From contig WOGZ01000005.1 in NCBI GenBank assembly GCA_009733775.1, forward strand, positions 1 to 64,000: a stretch of DNA of 64,000 nucleotides, in the 5' to 3' direction. Position numbers and translations under genes: made by a program. The notes beneath the pieces are model-generated. The model did no database searches. It saw only the letters and a list, made by a program, of their open reading frames with translations, and was not told the DNA's origin. This document shows, piece by piece, positions 22,919 to 35,500 of this stretch; the stretch's first letter is position 1, and each line of letters begins with the position of its first letter. This DNA comes from Alectoria sarmentosa. Its lineage: Eukaryota; Ascomycota; Lecanoromycetes; Lecanorales; Parmeliaceae.

Positions 22919-25900
22919 TTTAATATTCTTTTCGATCTTTTTTCAATTTTTCCTTTTATTAATTTTTATCTTATTTTTCGAATCGTTTTCGTGATTTTTA
23001 TTAATAAGATTGATTAATAAGACAATCAAATTAACTTCTTTTTTCTCAAATTTCATTTTTGTTTTAAATCTCGTTTTTAAAAATACAATAATTCTCGTCT
23101 TTCAATTTAAAGAATTTATTTATAATAATCACGTTTATACAAATTTAATCAACAATGATTATCGTCTTTCAATTCAAAACATAATCAAAAATAATTTTCG
23201 ACCTTCATCGATTAATAAAGGAATTTTTTTGACGAAAAAAACACGTTTTCGAGCAAAATCAAACTCTATTAAGATATCTTTTTAATTTATTAATTAAACC
23301 CTCGATAAATTTATCTTTCGTATCGTCTTGAAATCTTTTAAAAACGATATCAAGATCTTAAACAAATTGCGAGAAGATTCTTCTTTTATAAAAACAATTT
23401 CGTATACATTATCAACAATCACGTCTTTTAATTCGACGAGCCTTTTCGATATTATAAAAATTATTTTTATCGAAAAAATCATATACTCTCACTTCATTAA
23501 CCCGTTAAACAAAATAAATTTTAATAATTCGTAAATATAAATCGTTATTATTGTTGTCGCTTTCATAACAATAATTTAATACGTTTATAATTATTTTTCA
23601 TAACAAGATCTTATAAGCTCGTTAAAAAATCGAGACCTTTTAAAAAATAACGTTATCGAGAATAAAAACGATAATAATTTGTCAACACACTTTAAAGCTA
23701 ACGACGTTAAATTCTTTAATCCTATTTATAAAGATTCTTTCAATTCGTCAATTATTAATATCAAATGTTATATATTTTATCGTGATGTTTACGCTTTTAT
23801 AAATCGACTTAAAGATCTCATTAATTTCAAAAACGAAAATAAGATTCGAAAAATGTTATTCATTTATTTTCATAACAATATTTTAATCTAACATTTCATC
23901 GAACTTACAAAATTAAAAAAACGTGATTTACGAAACGCTTTTATCGAGAAATAAAACGAGACTCTTATTGAAAAGTTTAAAAAAAGAACTTTTATAACAT
24001 TATAATTTTTATAAAGCGAGCATTATATTATGAATAATGCTCGATAAAAACGCATTTCTCGATTTTTTGTTCAAAATATATTAAAACATATTAAAATAAT
24101 TTAGATGACCTCAATTTACAATCAATTATCTTTGATTTAAAACAATTTAACATTTAAATTTCGACATAACATTTTAAAACCTACGTTTATGATAATATTA
24201 AATCAATTTTTAAATCAACTTAATTTTAAAGAAAACATTTGACATGAAATGAAAAAATAAAGTCGAGATTCATAATAATAGATCGACAAAAAATCGACGT
24301 TATTAAAGCAATCTGATTAATATAATAATAATCGTCAAAGTGAATTTTTCAAATCATTATTTCCTTATTCATCGTATTATCAACAATTTTAAGAATTTTC
24401 GATATATAAAAATTATAATTATGAAAACAACTTTATTAATTAATTATCTCGTTAATTTCAATTTTATTAATAAGCTTTTTAAGGTCCTTAATAAACAAAT
24501 TTTACGTTATTCGCATTTTAATAATCTTTATAAATCATCGAAAAATCAAATTTATTAAATCAATTTTCGAGTTAATAAAATCCTCGATATGAAAATAACG
24601 AATTTGAAAAATTAAAAAACAATTTTAAATCAAACGCGAGCTTTTATTTAAATAAATCTTTGTGATAATAAAATATAATATATCAAATTAACGAAATGAA
24701 CACGTTTATTCATTTCGATTTGAAATCTAAATCATTATTTAAAAAAATCATATAATCAAATTTCGAGAATTATTACATTAACAAAAATATCGAATATTAT
24801 CAACCTCGACAAAAAAATGAAATCGAAAAATTCTTTACGAAAGTTGTTTCGTTTATTATAATTAATAAAAGAATTTATCGATGTCGAAAATGTTATCAGA
24901 TTTTTCTTTTTGAAAATGAATTTCATCGATATCTTAAAAGTCGAGAAAAAGATCGTTATTTCTCAAAAATTTTATATTTAAATTATCCTTTAAAAAAATG
25001 CTTAATATTCTTTTTTATTAAATCATATTTCAATAAAAAAACATCGCTTTTTTTAAATAAGAAACGCGATTTTGATGAACGAAATAAAAAGATTATCAAG
25101 TTATTAATTAACTTTGCTTTCGAAATTAATATCAAAAAAACATTTCGAAATTATTATTACGTTATGACCGTTATTAAGCTTTTGCTTGATAAAAAAACGA
25201 AAAACGATTATTTAAATTTAAAATGCTTTATCATTTTAATAAATCGTGTTTATTTTATCAAAACACATCTCGAAATAATAATTTAAAATATAATTAATTT
25301 TATCACGATATGAGAATTAAAATTCAATAAATATTAAATTTCGAAATTTATAATCATTTCTTTTTACTTTCTCGATGAGAATGTTATTATTATAATCTTA
25401 TTAAAAAAAATTCATATCGTTAATGATCTTAAAATTAATGTTTTAATTGAAATGAATATTATAATTCTTGAAAAAATCGATATTGTCGTATCTCAAATCA
25501 AAACATCGATTAATAATTATCAAGTTTTTATGTTAATAAAAATTCGTATCAAAAAAGGGCGAGAAGTCACGCACTTTATTTATATTAAAAAATTTATCAT
25601 CATTTCATCTCGTTTCGAAACACATATATTAATATATTATATTTCTTTATCAAATCGAGATTTCTTTTTCGAATTTAATCAAAATTAATTATCTTTTTAC
25701 GCTCATCTCGTTAACTCCTTTATAATTATTATAATAATTAAAAATAATTTTAATTAAGTCGTGAAAATTTTTTGAAATTTACGTCTTAAAATCGTTCAGA
25801 AAACAAATTTCGATAATTGTTATCATATTATTTTAAAAAAAATTAACGTCGTCGAATTAATTACGCGTCGATTTAAATAAAAATATCACATAAATTAAAT

Positions 25901-28900
25901 CAAACATATATTTAATAAAATCGTTATAACTTCAACGATTATTTTATTAATCATAATTATAACGTTTATTTCGATCTTCATTTCAAAAATTATCAAATCA
26001 ATTATAAATTTAAATTTATAAACGAATTCGATTTCGTTAATAATGTCAAAAATCGCGTTTTTAATAATATTAAAAATCAACGTCACGCTTAATTCAAAAA
26101 TTGTTATTTTTTTTACAAAAACGAATCGAATAATATCAAATAACGTTATCGTTTATAAAAAAAACTTTTTAATTCGAGCAATCGTCGACGAGTATTCTCA
26201 ACTTTAACAAAAAAAAAGTTTTATCGATATTTCTCAAAAAGAATAAATGCGCATTTCGTTTAAAATTGATTAAAAACAAAATTCTTTTAAAACAACGAAA
26301 GTTTACCCTTTTAATAAGGATTTTAAAGAAATTATCGATAAAATCTTTAATAAACTTTATAAACAAGGCCGTCTCGATTAAACGACGAAATTTACATTAT
26401 TTAATTATTCGATATTCGTCGTTTAAAAGATTATATCAAATAATATAAGAAAGAAACGAGCAATTATCGATATACGAGACTTAAACGTTATTATTCAAAT
26501 AAATCTTTATCTTTTATCATTATAAACAAATCTTATTTCCTCGATCAAAGATTATCGATTTATTAACATCATAAATTATATCAATTTCTTTTATCAATAA
26601 AAAATTCATTTCAAAGATCGTTATAAGTTTATTATTATAAATCATCGAGAGTAAAAAATCTTTAACATTATCGTTATAAAATATAAAAATTTCTTTATTT
26701 ATGTATAATGATAAATCGATTAATTATTTCGACGATTCTCCTTCGCGAAAACTTATATTGACGATATTATAATTTATTTCAAAATTTTAAAAAAACATCT
26801 TCATCATCTTTGATAAATCTTTAATCTTTTTTTTAAAATTAATATTTTCGTGAACCTTATTAAAACATATTTTGATTATTTTTTCGTTTAATTATTCGAT
26901 TAAAAAATTGATTTTTTAAGATTATAAACTGCGAAAGACAAGTTATAAGCGATCTCGAAATTATCTTTTTTATTCACATTGATAAAGTTTAAAACGTATT
27001 TCAAAATAACAAAATGATTATGAAATTACGTTATTCATTACGCAATCATCGTCAAATCTTTATAAAAACGCAAAATTTTAATACTCACAAACTCACTCAA
27101 GATTAATCAAAAAAAAAATTCGCTATTAAAATAAAACTTCTCGCGTTTATTGAATTTGAAATAATTTCATTTCAAACTTTATAAAAAGCTCTTTTCAAAT
27201 TATCATTTTTTATTCATTTCGACGAGAAGTTTATTTTATACATCGATTTCGATATTAATAAAGATTTTGATTTCGAGATTATAATATATCATATTTTCGA
27301 AAATCATATTCTTAAAAATACTTATTCATTATATTTCAAAATACGTTTTATACTTTTTCTTAATCGCCTTTTTAAAAATATCGAAATCAAATATTAACTT
27401 ATAAAATTGAAATTTATAAAAATTATTTGAATATTTAATAAAGTTCGTTATATAACGAAATCGATTTCGTATATTATTATTTATATTAATTATAACGTTA
27501 TTTTTGAAATATTTAAATAAATTATAATGATTATTTTTTCGATTATTAAATTTAATCTTCGACTTATTCGTATTTCAAAATATATTCAACGTTTCAAAAA
27601 CTTGAAATTTCGTCACAAATCAAAAAAACAACATATCGTTTTCGATATCTTATCTCGCCTTAATTAAAAAAAACCAATCGTCGAAAAAAAAGAAAAACAA
27701 TTTGACGTTTTACACAATTTTGTTTATCACATCACACTGATGAAAATGTTTAATGATTTCAAAATTCGATTGATTATTGAATACATTAAAAATTTATAAT
27801 GAAATAAGATTTTTAAAGTATTCGAGAGAACTGCTTAAGAAAATGTTTAGAAAATCGCTTAAAAAATTTCAACGAAAGACGTTTTCTTTCGTTAAAATCA
27901 GATTTTAATAATATTTAAAAATGTCACGAGGCAAGTCGTTTTAAAAGATAATGTTATTATTCAGCGAGTGAGTTTTCGTTTTAAATTACGAAACGATTTG
28001 ATTTATTATACGAATTTCGACGATGATCGAAAACGATTATGCATTTTTAACACTCTCGAAAAGAAAATCTTCGAATTAATTGACGATCGTCAACATTATG
28101 AAAGATTTTATAAAATTTATAATCGAATCTTCGCTTTTGTGTATATAAGACATCTTTTCAAAAACTTATAAACTTACATAAAACATTATTCGAAATGCGA
28201 ACTCAATCAAATTAAACGTCACAAATCTTACGAAAATATAATTCTCATTAACAAACTCAAAATTTCATTTCACATCATCGTTATGAATTTTATTATTATC
28301 TTATTTATTATAATCGACGACTTAAATTATTTATTTACGATTATCGACAAATTTTTCAAAAGAATTTTACTTGTTTTCGAAAAAATTACTTATTCTATCG
28401 TCGAATGAAATAATCTTTTATTAACGAATTTAATATAACATAATTAAAAAGTTTTTTATATTATCATAAATAATCGTGATTTTAAATTCATATTCGAGTT
28501 TTGATAAGTTGTGTTCAAAAAGCTTAAAATCGACATTTTTATTTTCATCGCATATTATTCTCAAATCGATAATTAATTTAAATGTACGAATCAAATTATC
28601 AAGATCGTCTTACGTTATTTCATTATTATTAATTCAAATAACATCGATTGAACAATAATGCTGTCATATCTTCAAGTCAATTTTAATAATTCTAAAAATT
28701 AATTTATCGACGTATTATCAAATAAAATATTTTATAAATTCAACGTTCGCGATATTCTCGAGCTTTTATTAAAATTGTCTTTGAAATAATATAATCATTT
28801 ATGACAACTCAAACGAGATCAAATGAAAGATTTTTTGATTTTCGTTAACATCATAACGAAAACTTATTACAACAAATCACACAAATTTTTAAAACTTCTC

Positions 28901-29785
28901 AAAAAAAGCGAAGTTTATTTACGATTTCATTATAATTATAAGATTTTTAATATAAAAAATCGAAAACTTTATCATCAGCGTGCGGGTTTTTTCAAAGTTT
29001 TTAACAAAATTGATATGTTTATCTATCGTTTCGAACTTTCACTTATGATAAACATTCATTTTATTATTTTCATAATTTAATTGAAACCTACATCTTCGAA
29101 AAAAAATCCGTATTTTAAGATCAAAAATATCAATTTTTTATATATCGTGAAAATCAAAAATAAGATCGAGATTTTTCTCGAAAAAAGAAAATCGCGTGAT
29201 AAAACGTAATATCTTATCAAATAAAAAAATTATGATAACGAACATAACGTTTAATACGACATTAATAATTTATTTAATGCTCAAAAATTAATCATCGAAT
29301 ACGAATCTCGAGTTCACGCTCGATTTATTCGATAAAAACATTGTTAAACGTAAAAAATTTCGAAAAAAATGTTAAATCCTACATCGACGAATCTTATTAA
29401 ATGAAGAGACCGTTTAAAAAAAATCATTTTCGTTTCAATTAAAAGAGGACGTTTACGAACGATCGTCAATATTATTTAATCTTATTAAAACGACGAAATT
29501 TGTATAATTAATCGAGTATTAACCGACTCGTTTATAAAAATCCTTAAAATCTCGAATGAAACAGTTTCCTTCGAAAAGAATTTCCTAAATAAAAATTAAA
29601 TAAAAATTTTTTAAACAAAACGAATTTCGATATCGAATTGCGATTATAAAAGTTTCTTAAATAAGAATTTTTTAAATAAAGATTTCCTCGACAAGATTTT
29701 TAATTTCTTTTAAATTTGCATTTACGATTCTTTTCGAATATATTTTTCGATGAAAACGTCGACCTTTTCTTTTATTATCGACATT

Positions 29786-29968
29786 TGTTACGACAAGCAT
29801 ATAAATTTGATAAAATATTTATCTTATCAAAAAGATTTGCTTATTAAAAAAGTATCTCGATAAGATCTTTAATTTAGCATTATAAATAATTAAATTTCTT
29901 GATAAAAAGAATCAAGATTCTTATATATTCTCATGTTTTTTATTAATTGTCAAGGCTATATCTTAACA
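29786..29968 (+). repeat. Gypsy-2 3' LTR
   Basis: 183-bp partner of 21944-22126, keeping more of the original bases (TGTTACGACAAGC at the start, CTTAACA at the end) than the left copy. It is followed by the ATAAT target duplication. Confidence 0.87.
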
Positions 29969-29973
29969 ATAAT

Positions 29974-30322
29974 TTAAATAATTTTCTCGCGAGAGTGACA
30001 TTCGCGATATTTTGCGTAAAATATATAAATAATTAATGTGAAAATATGAAATAATATAATCGAAATGAAGATAATTTTCATTTTTATTTAAAATTATTCT
30101 CGATTTCGACGTTATTTCGACATTAAATGAAAATTATAACTTATTAATTAATTTTTTTCATTATTCGTAAAAGATATTGTTTATAAAAAAGAATTGTAAA
30201 TAATAACGTTTAATTTTTATTATTGTTTATAAGTAACTATTTTGCTTGAAATCTTTATATATTTATTATAATAATGTTACGATATAATTATAATATTAAA
30301 TTTTATATTTAAATCGCTAAAA
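29974..30322 (+). repeat. Large palindrome, left arm, inner part
   Basis: Continues the left arm after Gypsy-2. AATTTTCTCGCG near 29985 mirrors CGCGAGAAAATT at 30661-30672, and GTTTATAAGTAACTATTTTG mirrors the segment near 30405-30424. The symmetry centre is at about 30323. Confidence 0.85.
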
Positions 30323-30323
30323 T

Positions 30324-31015
30324 TTATAATAATTTAAATTTAAAATTTAATATCGTAATTGTATTATAACATTATCGTAATAAATATATAAAGATTTTAA
30401 GCAAGATATTTACTTATAAACAATAATAAAAATTAAACGTTATTATTTATAATCGTTTTTTATAAACAATATCTTTTACGAATAATGAAAAAAAAAATTG
30501 ATAAATTGTAATTTTTATTTAATGTCGAAATAACGTCGCAATCGAGAATAATTTTAAATATTTAAAAATGAAAATTGCTTTAACTTTTATTACATTATTT
30601 ATTTTACATTTTTATATTAAATGTTTATATATTTAGCTCAAAATATCGCGAATGTTTTTTTCGCGAGAAAATTATTTAAATCGTTTATTTTTGCAATTAA
30701 ATTCTTAAAAGCGTTGATATTAATTAATATATAAAATTTTCGAATATAAGTTTAACATGCTTAATAACTTTAAAAATAAATATATTCAAAATTTAATTTT
30801 TTTAAATAATCGTATATATAATTGAAACGAATGTGCGAAAAAATTATTTAATTACTATTATTTAATTGTAATCGATTATAATATATAATTTAATATATAT
30901 TTAATAATAATAAATTACATTATCAAGAAATCGTTTATTAGCGATTATTATTTAAAATATCAGTTAAATACAGTTATCGTAAATCATAATTCGTCGTTAA
31001 AGTATATACGATAAT
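30324..31015 (-). repeat. Large palindrome, right arm (uninterrupted)
   Basis: About 690 bp, reverse complement of the two left-arm parts joined together. Around 30668-30695 it shows the sequence expected at the Gypsy-2 site without an insertion, so it preserves the empty-site version. AT-rich and without coding potential. Confidence 0.85.
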
Positions 31016-32250
31016 TTGTTAGCGTGTAAAGTAGTCTTGACATTAATAATTAAAAAGTTTATTTTCTTAATACTTAAAAGTCATATATAAAGATATTAAA
31101 AATTATATTAAGAAATTATTATTTAAATAAATAATGCATAAATGTTTTGATTAAGAGTTTTAAAATTTTTTTTGTTTTTTTTTATTTCTCTTTATTTCAT
31201 ATTATTTTCATCACATTTTATTTTATTATTTTAAATTATCTTTAATTTTAATTTTGTTGCGTTGAGAGTAAAATGCGTTGCAATTTAATATTAAAATAAT
31301 CGATTATAATAAAATCGATAATGCGTAATTTCGCAATTATATTCGCAAATGCAATTACATTATAAGCGTTTTCAAAGAAAAATTCTTTATCGACGTCGTT
31401 AATTTGATCAAATCGCTTTTCGAATTCAAAATCAATTTATAATTCTTTATAATTTTCTTTAAAATATAATCGAAGGTTTTAATAAATTTAATATCGTTTT
31501 ATTTTCGATTTCTTCGATTCGATATAATAATTTAAATTTTCGCTATCAAAATCTTATTGTCACGAAATTAATAATAAATAACTTATAAATTTAATGTGGT
31601 GATATTTTATGTAGAAATCTATGTGTGCAGCGAAGTAAATATGTATGTGTTTTAAGATCGCATTAATCGTATTAGCTTTATTTTATTGAATCTTTCAGAT
31701 CTTATGACATATTATAATACTTATTCGACGTTCGACTTTTAATGTATACGATACGCATTTTACGTTACTTTTTTTTGATATATATTCGAAGCAAAGTTTT
31801 ATAAAAAAATATAAAAATAAAAATGTTTTAAGTTTTAATTTAAAACGAATTAAGGTTAAAAATGCATTAAAAGATGTTTTGAATACGATTAAAGAGATTC
31901 GTATTCGTAATAAAGTAAAAATAATTTACGAATTATGTGAGAATGTTTTATAGATCGTATAATTTTGCGAAAAAATAAAGATCGCGAATAAGAAAAAGAT
32001 TTGTATTTAAATTTGTTGAAAGTTTTAAATAAGATTTATTATTACGTGATTTAATAAACTTAATGCGTTTTTTAATCTCGATTTGTTTGCAATATAAATA
32101 AATATATATGATTTTCATTATTTATAATAATATGATACGATGATTTGAAGATTGTTAAAAAGATGTTTTATTCTTTGATTAATGAACGTTGTCACGAATT
32201 TTTAAGATTTGATTATTATTTTGATTCGAAGAATTTGAGTGATGATGAGG
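31016..32250. other. AT-rich block, no genes
   Basis: AT-rich DNA right of the palindrome with no gene, RNA or domain that I recognise. Base composition returns to genic levels at about 32250, roughly 270 bp before the SLH1 start. Confidence 0.65.
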
Positions 32251-32522
32251 ATTTGAAGGATTAAGGTTCTCAAACGGAGAATTAGGTAAATGTCAATATT
32301 GTGAATACATATCATTTCATTGATCTTCTTCGCGAGGCTTGGCAAGCTTTTCATTACTGGGTAGCCCCGCGCCCCCAGCACATATTTACCTATCATTGTA
32401 ATTACTCAGACCGGTTTTTCAGTATCCGGACAGGTCATTTTCGTATATGTGTAACAGTGTGATATGTATGTCTGGTTCATCTTTTCTCCATATCTTCTTT
32501 TATACGTCATCAAGACCTCATC

Positions 32523-35500
32523 ATGTCACCCTCATTCGAAACTGCCGGGTCCGAGTGGCTAGCCAATTATGCATCACTGCGACAAACTCTGGCCGAGTTG
32601 AAAATAGAGCAGCCGAATGGTGAAACCGAAGAATATGGACACGATATTGTGCTTGACGATGAGGATCCTGCCGGCGGCAGTGGCTCGAATGACTCGTGGC
32701 ACGTGTTCAGCGATGACGAACAAGATGAAGGGTACAGCAGTGACACGCAAGATGGTGTCGCAGATTCCCCGAACGGCAAACCGGAGTCAGCTTATTCGTA
32801 TGGACAGGAATGGCTCAGTAGCAAATGCCTGGCACTCGCGAGCAGCAAATCAGGCGCGGGTGCAGAAGAGCTACAGCAACAATTGTCTGCTATGTTGGCA
32901 TCAGATATGAAGAGTCTGCATATTAGGTTTCTGTTGTTGCCAGAGACTGATTGTTTCTACAGATGACGAACTTCAGATGTCTCTCGCTGATATTTTGGGC
33001 TATGATGACCTCGAGTTTGTCATAGAGCTAATAACCCATCGCAATCAAATACTGTCAACTGAGTCTCATGATCTGAACCCTGCAAACGGTGTACTTGGTC
33101 GTCTCCAAAGCAAGAAGCAAAGGGAGCAAGCCCTGCAACACCAGGATCATGAACACAAAACTGCAAAACTTGGATCAGCGCAGTATCGTAACGGCCCTCA
33201 GTATCCGCACGTGTACACAGTCCACGGCGCAGGGAACATTCTGGCCGTAGGAGGTCGAAAGTATGGGTTACCTGACGGTAGCAAGAGAACCGAACATGAA
33301 AAGTATGAAGAATACTTGATTCCCGCAGCAAAGGTGGGTACCTTGGGTGTCGGTAGAAAGCTCGTTGAGATTTCTGAAATGGACGGCTTGTGTAGAAGAA
33401 CTTTCAAGGGCTACAAGGCCTTGAATCGCATGCAAAGCTTGGTGTATCCAGTCGCGTATAAGACAAATGAGAACATGTTGATATGTGCTCCCACCGGCGC
33501 TGGCAAAACGGATGCCGCTATGCTCGCAATTCTCAACGCTATCAGCCACAATCTTACCCCTAACCCAGTGGATGAGCCCGATGCCTCAGACTTTTTGGTC
33601 AATTCTGAAGACTTCAAGATCATCTACGTGGCCCCAATGAAAGCATTGGCGGCTGAGATTACCGAAAAGCTTGGGAGACGTCTTGCGTGGCTAGGCATCC
33701 AGGTTCGTGAGTTTACTGGAGACATACATTTGACAAAGAAAGAAATCGTCCAAACTCAGATCATTGTGACTACGCCTGAAAAATGGGATGTTGTCACCCG
33801 CAAGAGTATTGGCGACACCGAGCTTGTACAGAAAGTCCGGCTGCTCATTATAGATGAAGTGCACATGCTTCATGATGAACGTGGCGCCGTGATTGAGTCT
33901 CTCGTTGCTCGAACAGAGAGGCAGGTCGAAAGCACTCAATCTCTCATTAGGGTCGTCGGCCTCTCTGCAACGTTGCCAAATTACGTTGATGTCGCAGATT
34001 TCCTCAAGGTAAATCGCATGGCAGGACTATTCTACTTTGATGCCTCGTTTCGACCAGTGCCTCTCAAGCAACATTTCATTGGAGTAAAAGGAAAACCAGG
34101 TACCAAATCCTCTCGTGACAACATTGACCAGACAGTCTTCGAGAAAGTCAAAGACATGCTGGAGTGTGGGCATCAGATCATGGTCTTCGTACATTCAAGG
34201 AAAGACACCGTCAACACTGCAAGGACATTCATACAGATGGCTCAAGATCAGCAATGTTTGGACCTTTTCGACTGTCAAGCGGTCGAAGGGTTTGCAACAG
34301 CAATCAAAGATCTAAAGAACACCAAGGGAAGAGAGCTAAGAGAACTCGTCCCTAAGGGCTTCGGTACTCACCACGCTGGGATGCCAAGATCTGATCGAAA
34401 TCGAGTCGAACAGCTCTTCGCGCAAGGCCACATCAACGTGCTCTGCTGTACAGCAACTCTCGCTTGGGGTATCAATCTACCGGCTGCTGCGGTCATCATC
34501 AAAGGCACCAATTTGTATAGCTCCCAAGAGGGCAAATTCGTTGATCTTGGCATCTTGGATGTTTTGCAAATCTTTGGGCGGGCTGGTCGACCGCAATTCC
34601 AAGCTACTGGCATTGGCTTCATTTGCACCACTCATGACAAGCTAGACCACTATCTGTCTGCGGTGACTCAGCAGCAGCCAATCGAGTCGAAGTTCTCTCG
34701 AAAATTGGTGGACAACCTCAACGCAGAGATTGCTTTGGGGACTGTAACTTCTATCTCCGAAGCTGTTCAGTGGCTCGGTTACTCTTACCTCTTCGTGCGA
34801 ATGCAGCGCAATCCACTGACATATGGCATCGACTGGGCGGAAATTCGTGATGATCCCCATCTTGTTCAAAGGAGGCGGAAGTTGGCGATTGATGCAGCGC
34901 GTGTACTGCAGCAGAGCCAGATGATCATCTTCAACGAAACGACCGAAGAGCTCCGGGCCAAGGACGTTGGTAGAATTGCAAGCCAATATTATGTCTTGCA
35001 AACAAGTATTGAGATCTTCAACACTATGATGAGAGCTAGAGCTACTGAAAAAGACGTGCTCAAAATGATCAGCATGAGCGGCGAATTTGACAACGTTCAA
35101 TCCCGCGACAATGAGACCCAGGAGCTTATTAGACTCAGAGAGGAATCAAAATATATCGACGTACCGGAGGGCAACGACATCGCATCTTTAAAGACAAACA
35201 TCTTGCTACAATCCTACATCTCTCGAGCTCGTATAGATGACTTCGCTCTTGTGTCCGACTCCGCATACGTAGCACAGAATGCTGCAAGAATATGCAGAGC
35301 ACTGTTCATGATAGCTCTTAACAGAAAATGGGGCCATCAGTGTCTCGTCATCCTCTCTCTCTGCAAATCGATTGAGAAGCAAATTTGGCCCTTTCAGCAT
35401 CCGTTCCACCAATTCGACCTTCCTCAACCTATCTTGAGAAACCTTGACCAGTCAAATGTCTCTTCCATTGAGTCATTACGCGATATGGAGTCTGTAGAGA

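Larger units (their letters stand above)
21944..29968 (+). mobile_element. Gypsy-2: RIP-mutated Ty3/Gypsy chromodomain retrotransposon, with nested TRIM
   Basis: Bounded by two 183-bp LTRs (21944-22126 and 29786-29968) and the 5-bp target duplication ATAAT (21939-21943, 29969-29973). Without the nested 423-bp TRIM and its duplicated 5 bp the element is about 7.6 kb, close to Gypsy-1. Readable pol traces in order are reverse transcriptase YIDD (26754-26765), RNase H end DILSRL (27644-27661), the pre-integrase zinc-binding region (27968-28240), the integrase core with TIIDKFFKRILL (about 28336) and a chromodomain-like end with YLIK and IIEYES (about 29130-29310). Frames are interrupted throughout. 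It is a relative of Gypsy-1 with diverged LTRs, and it is dead. It inserted into the left arm of the palindrome. Confidence 0.9.
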
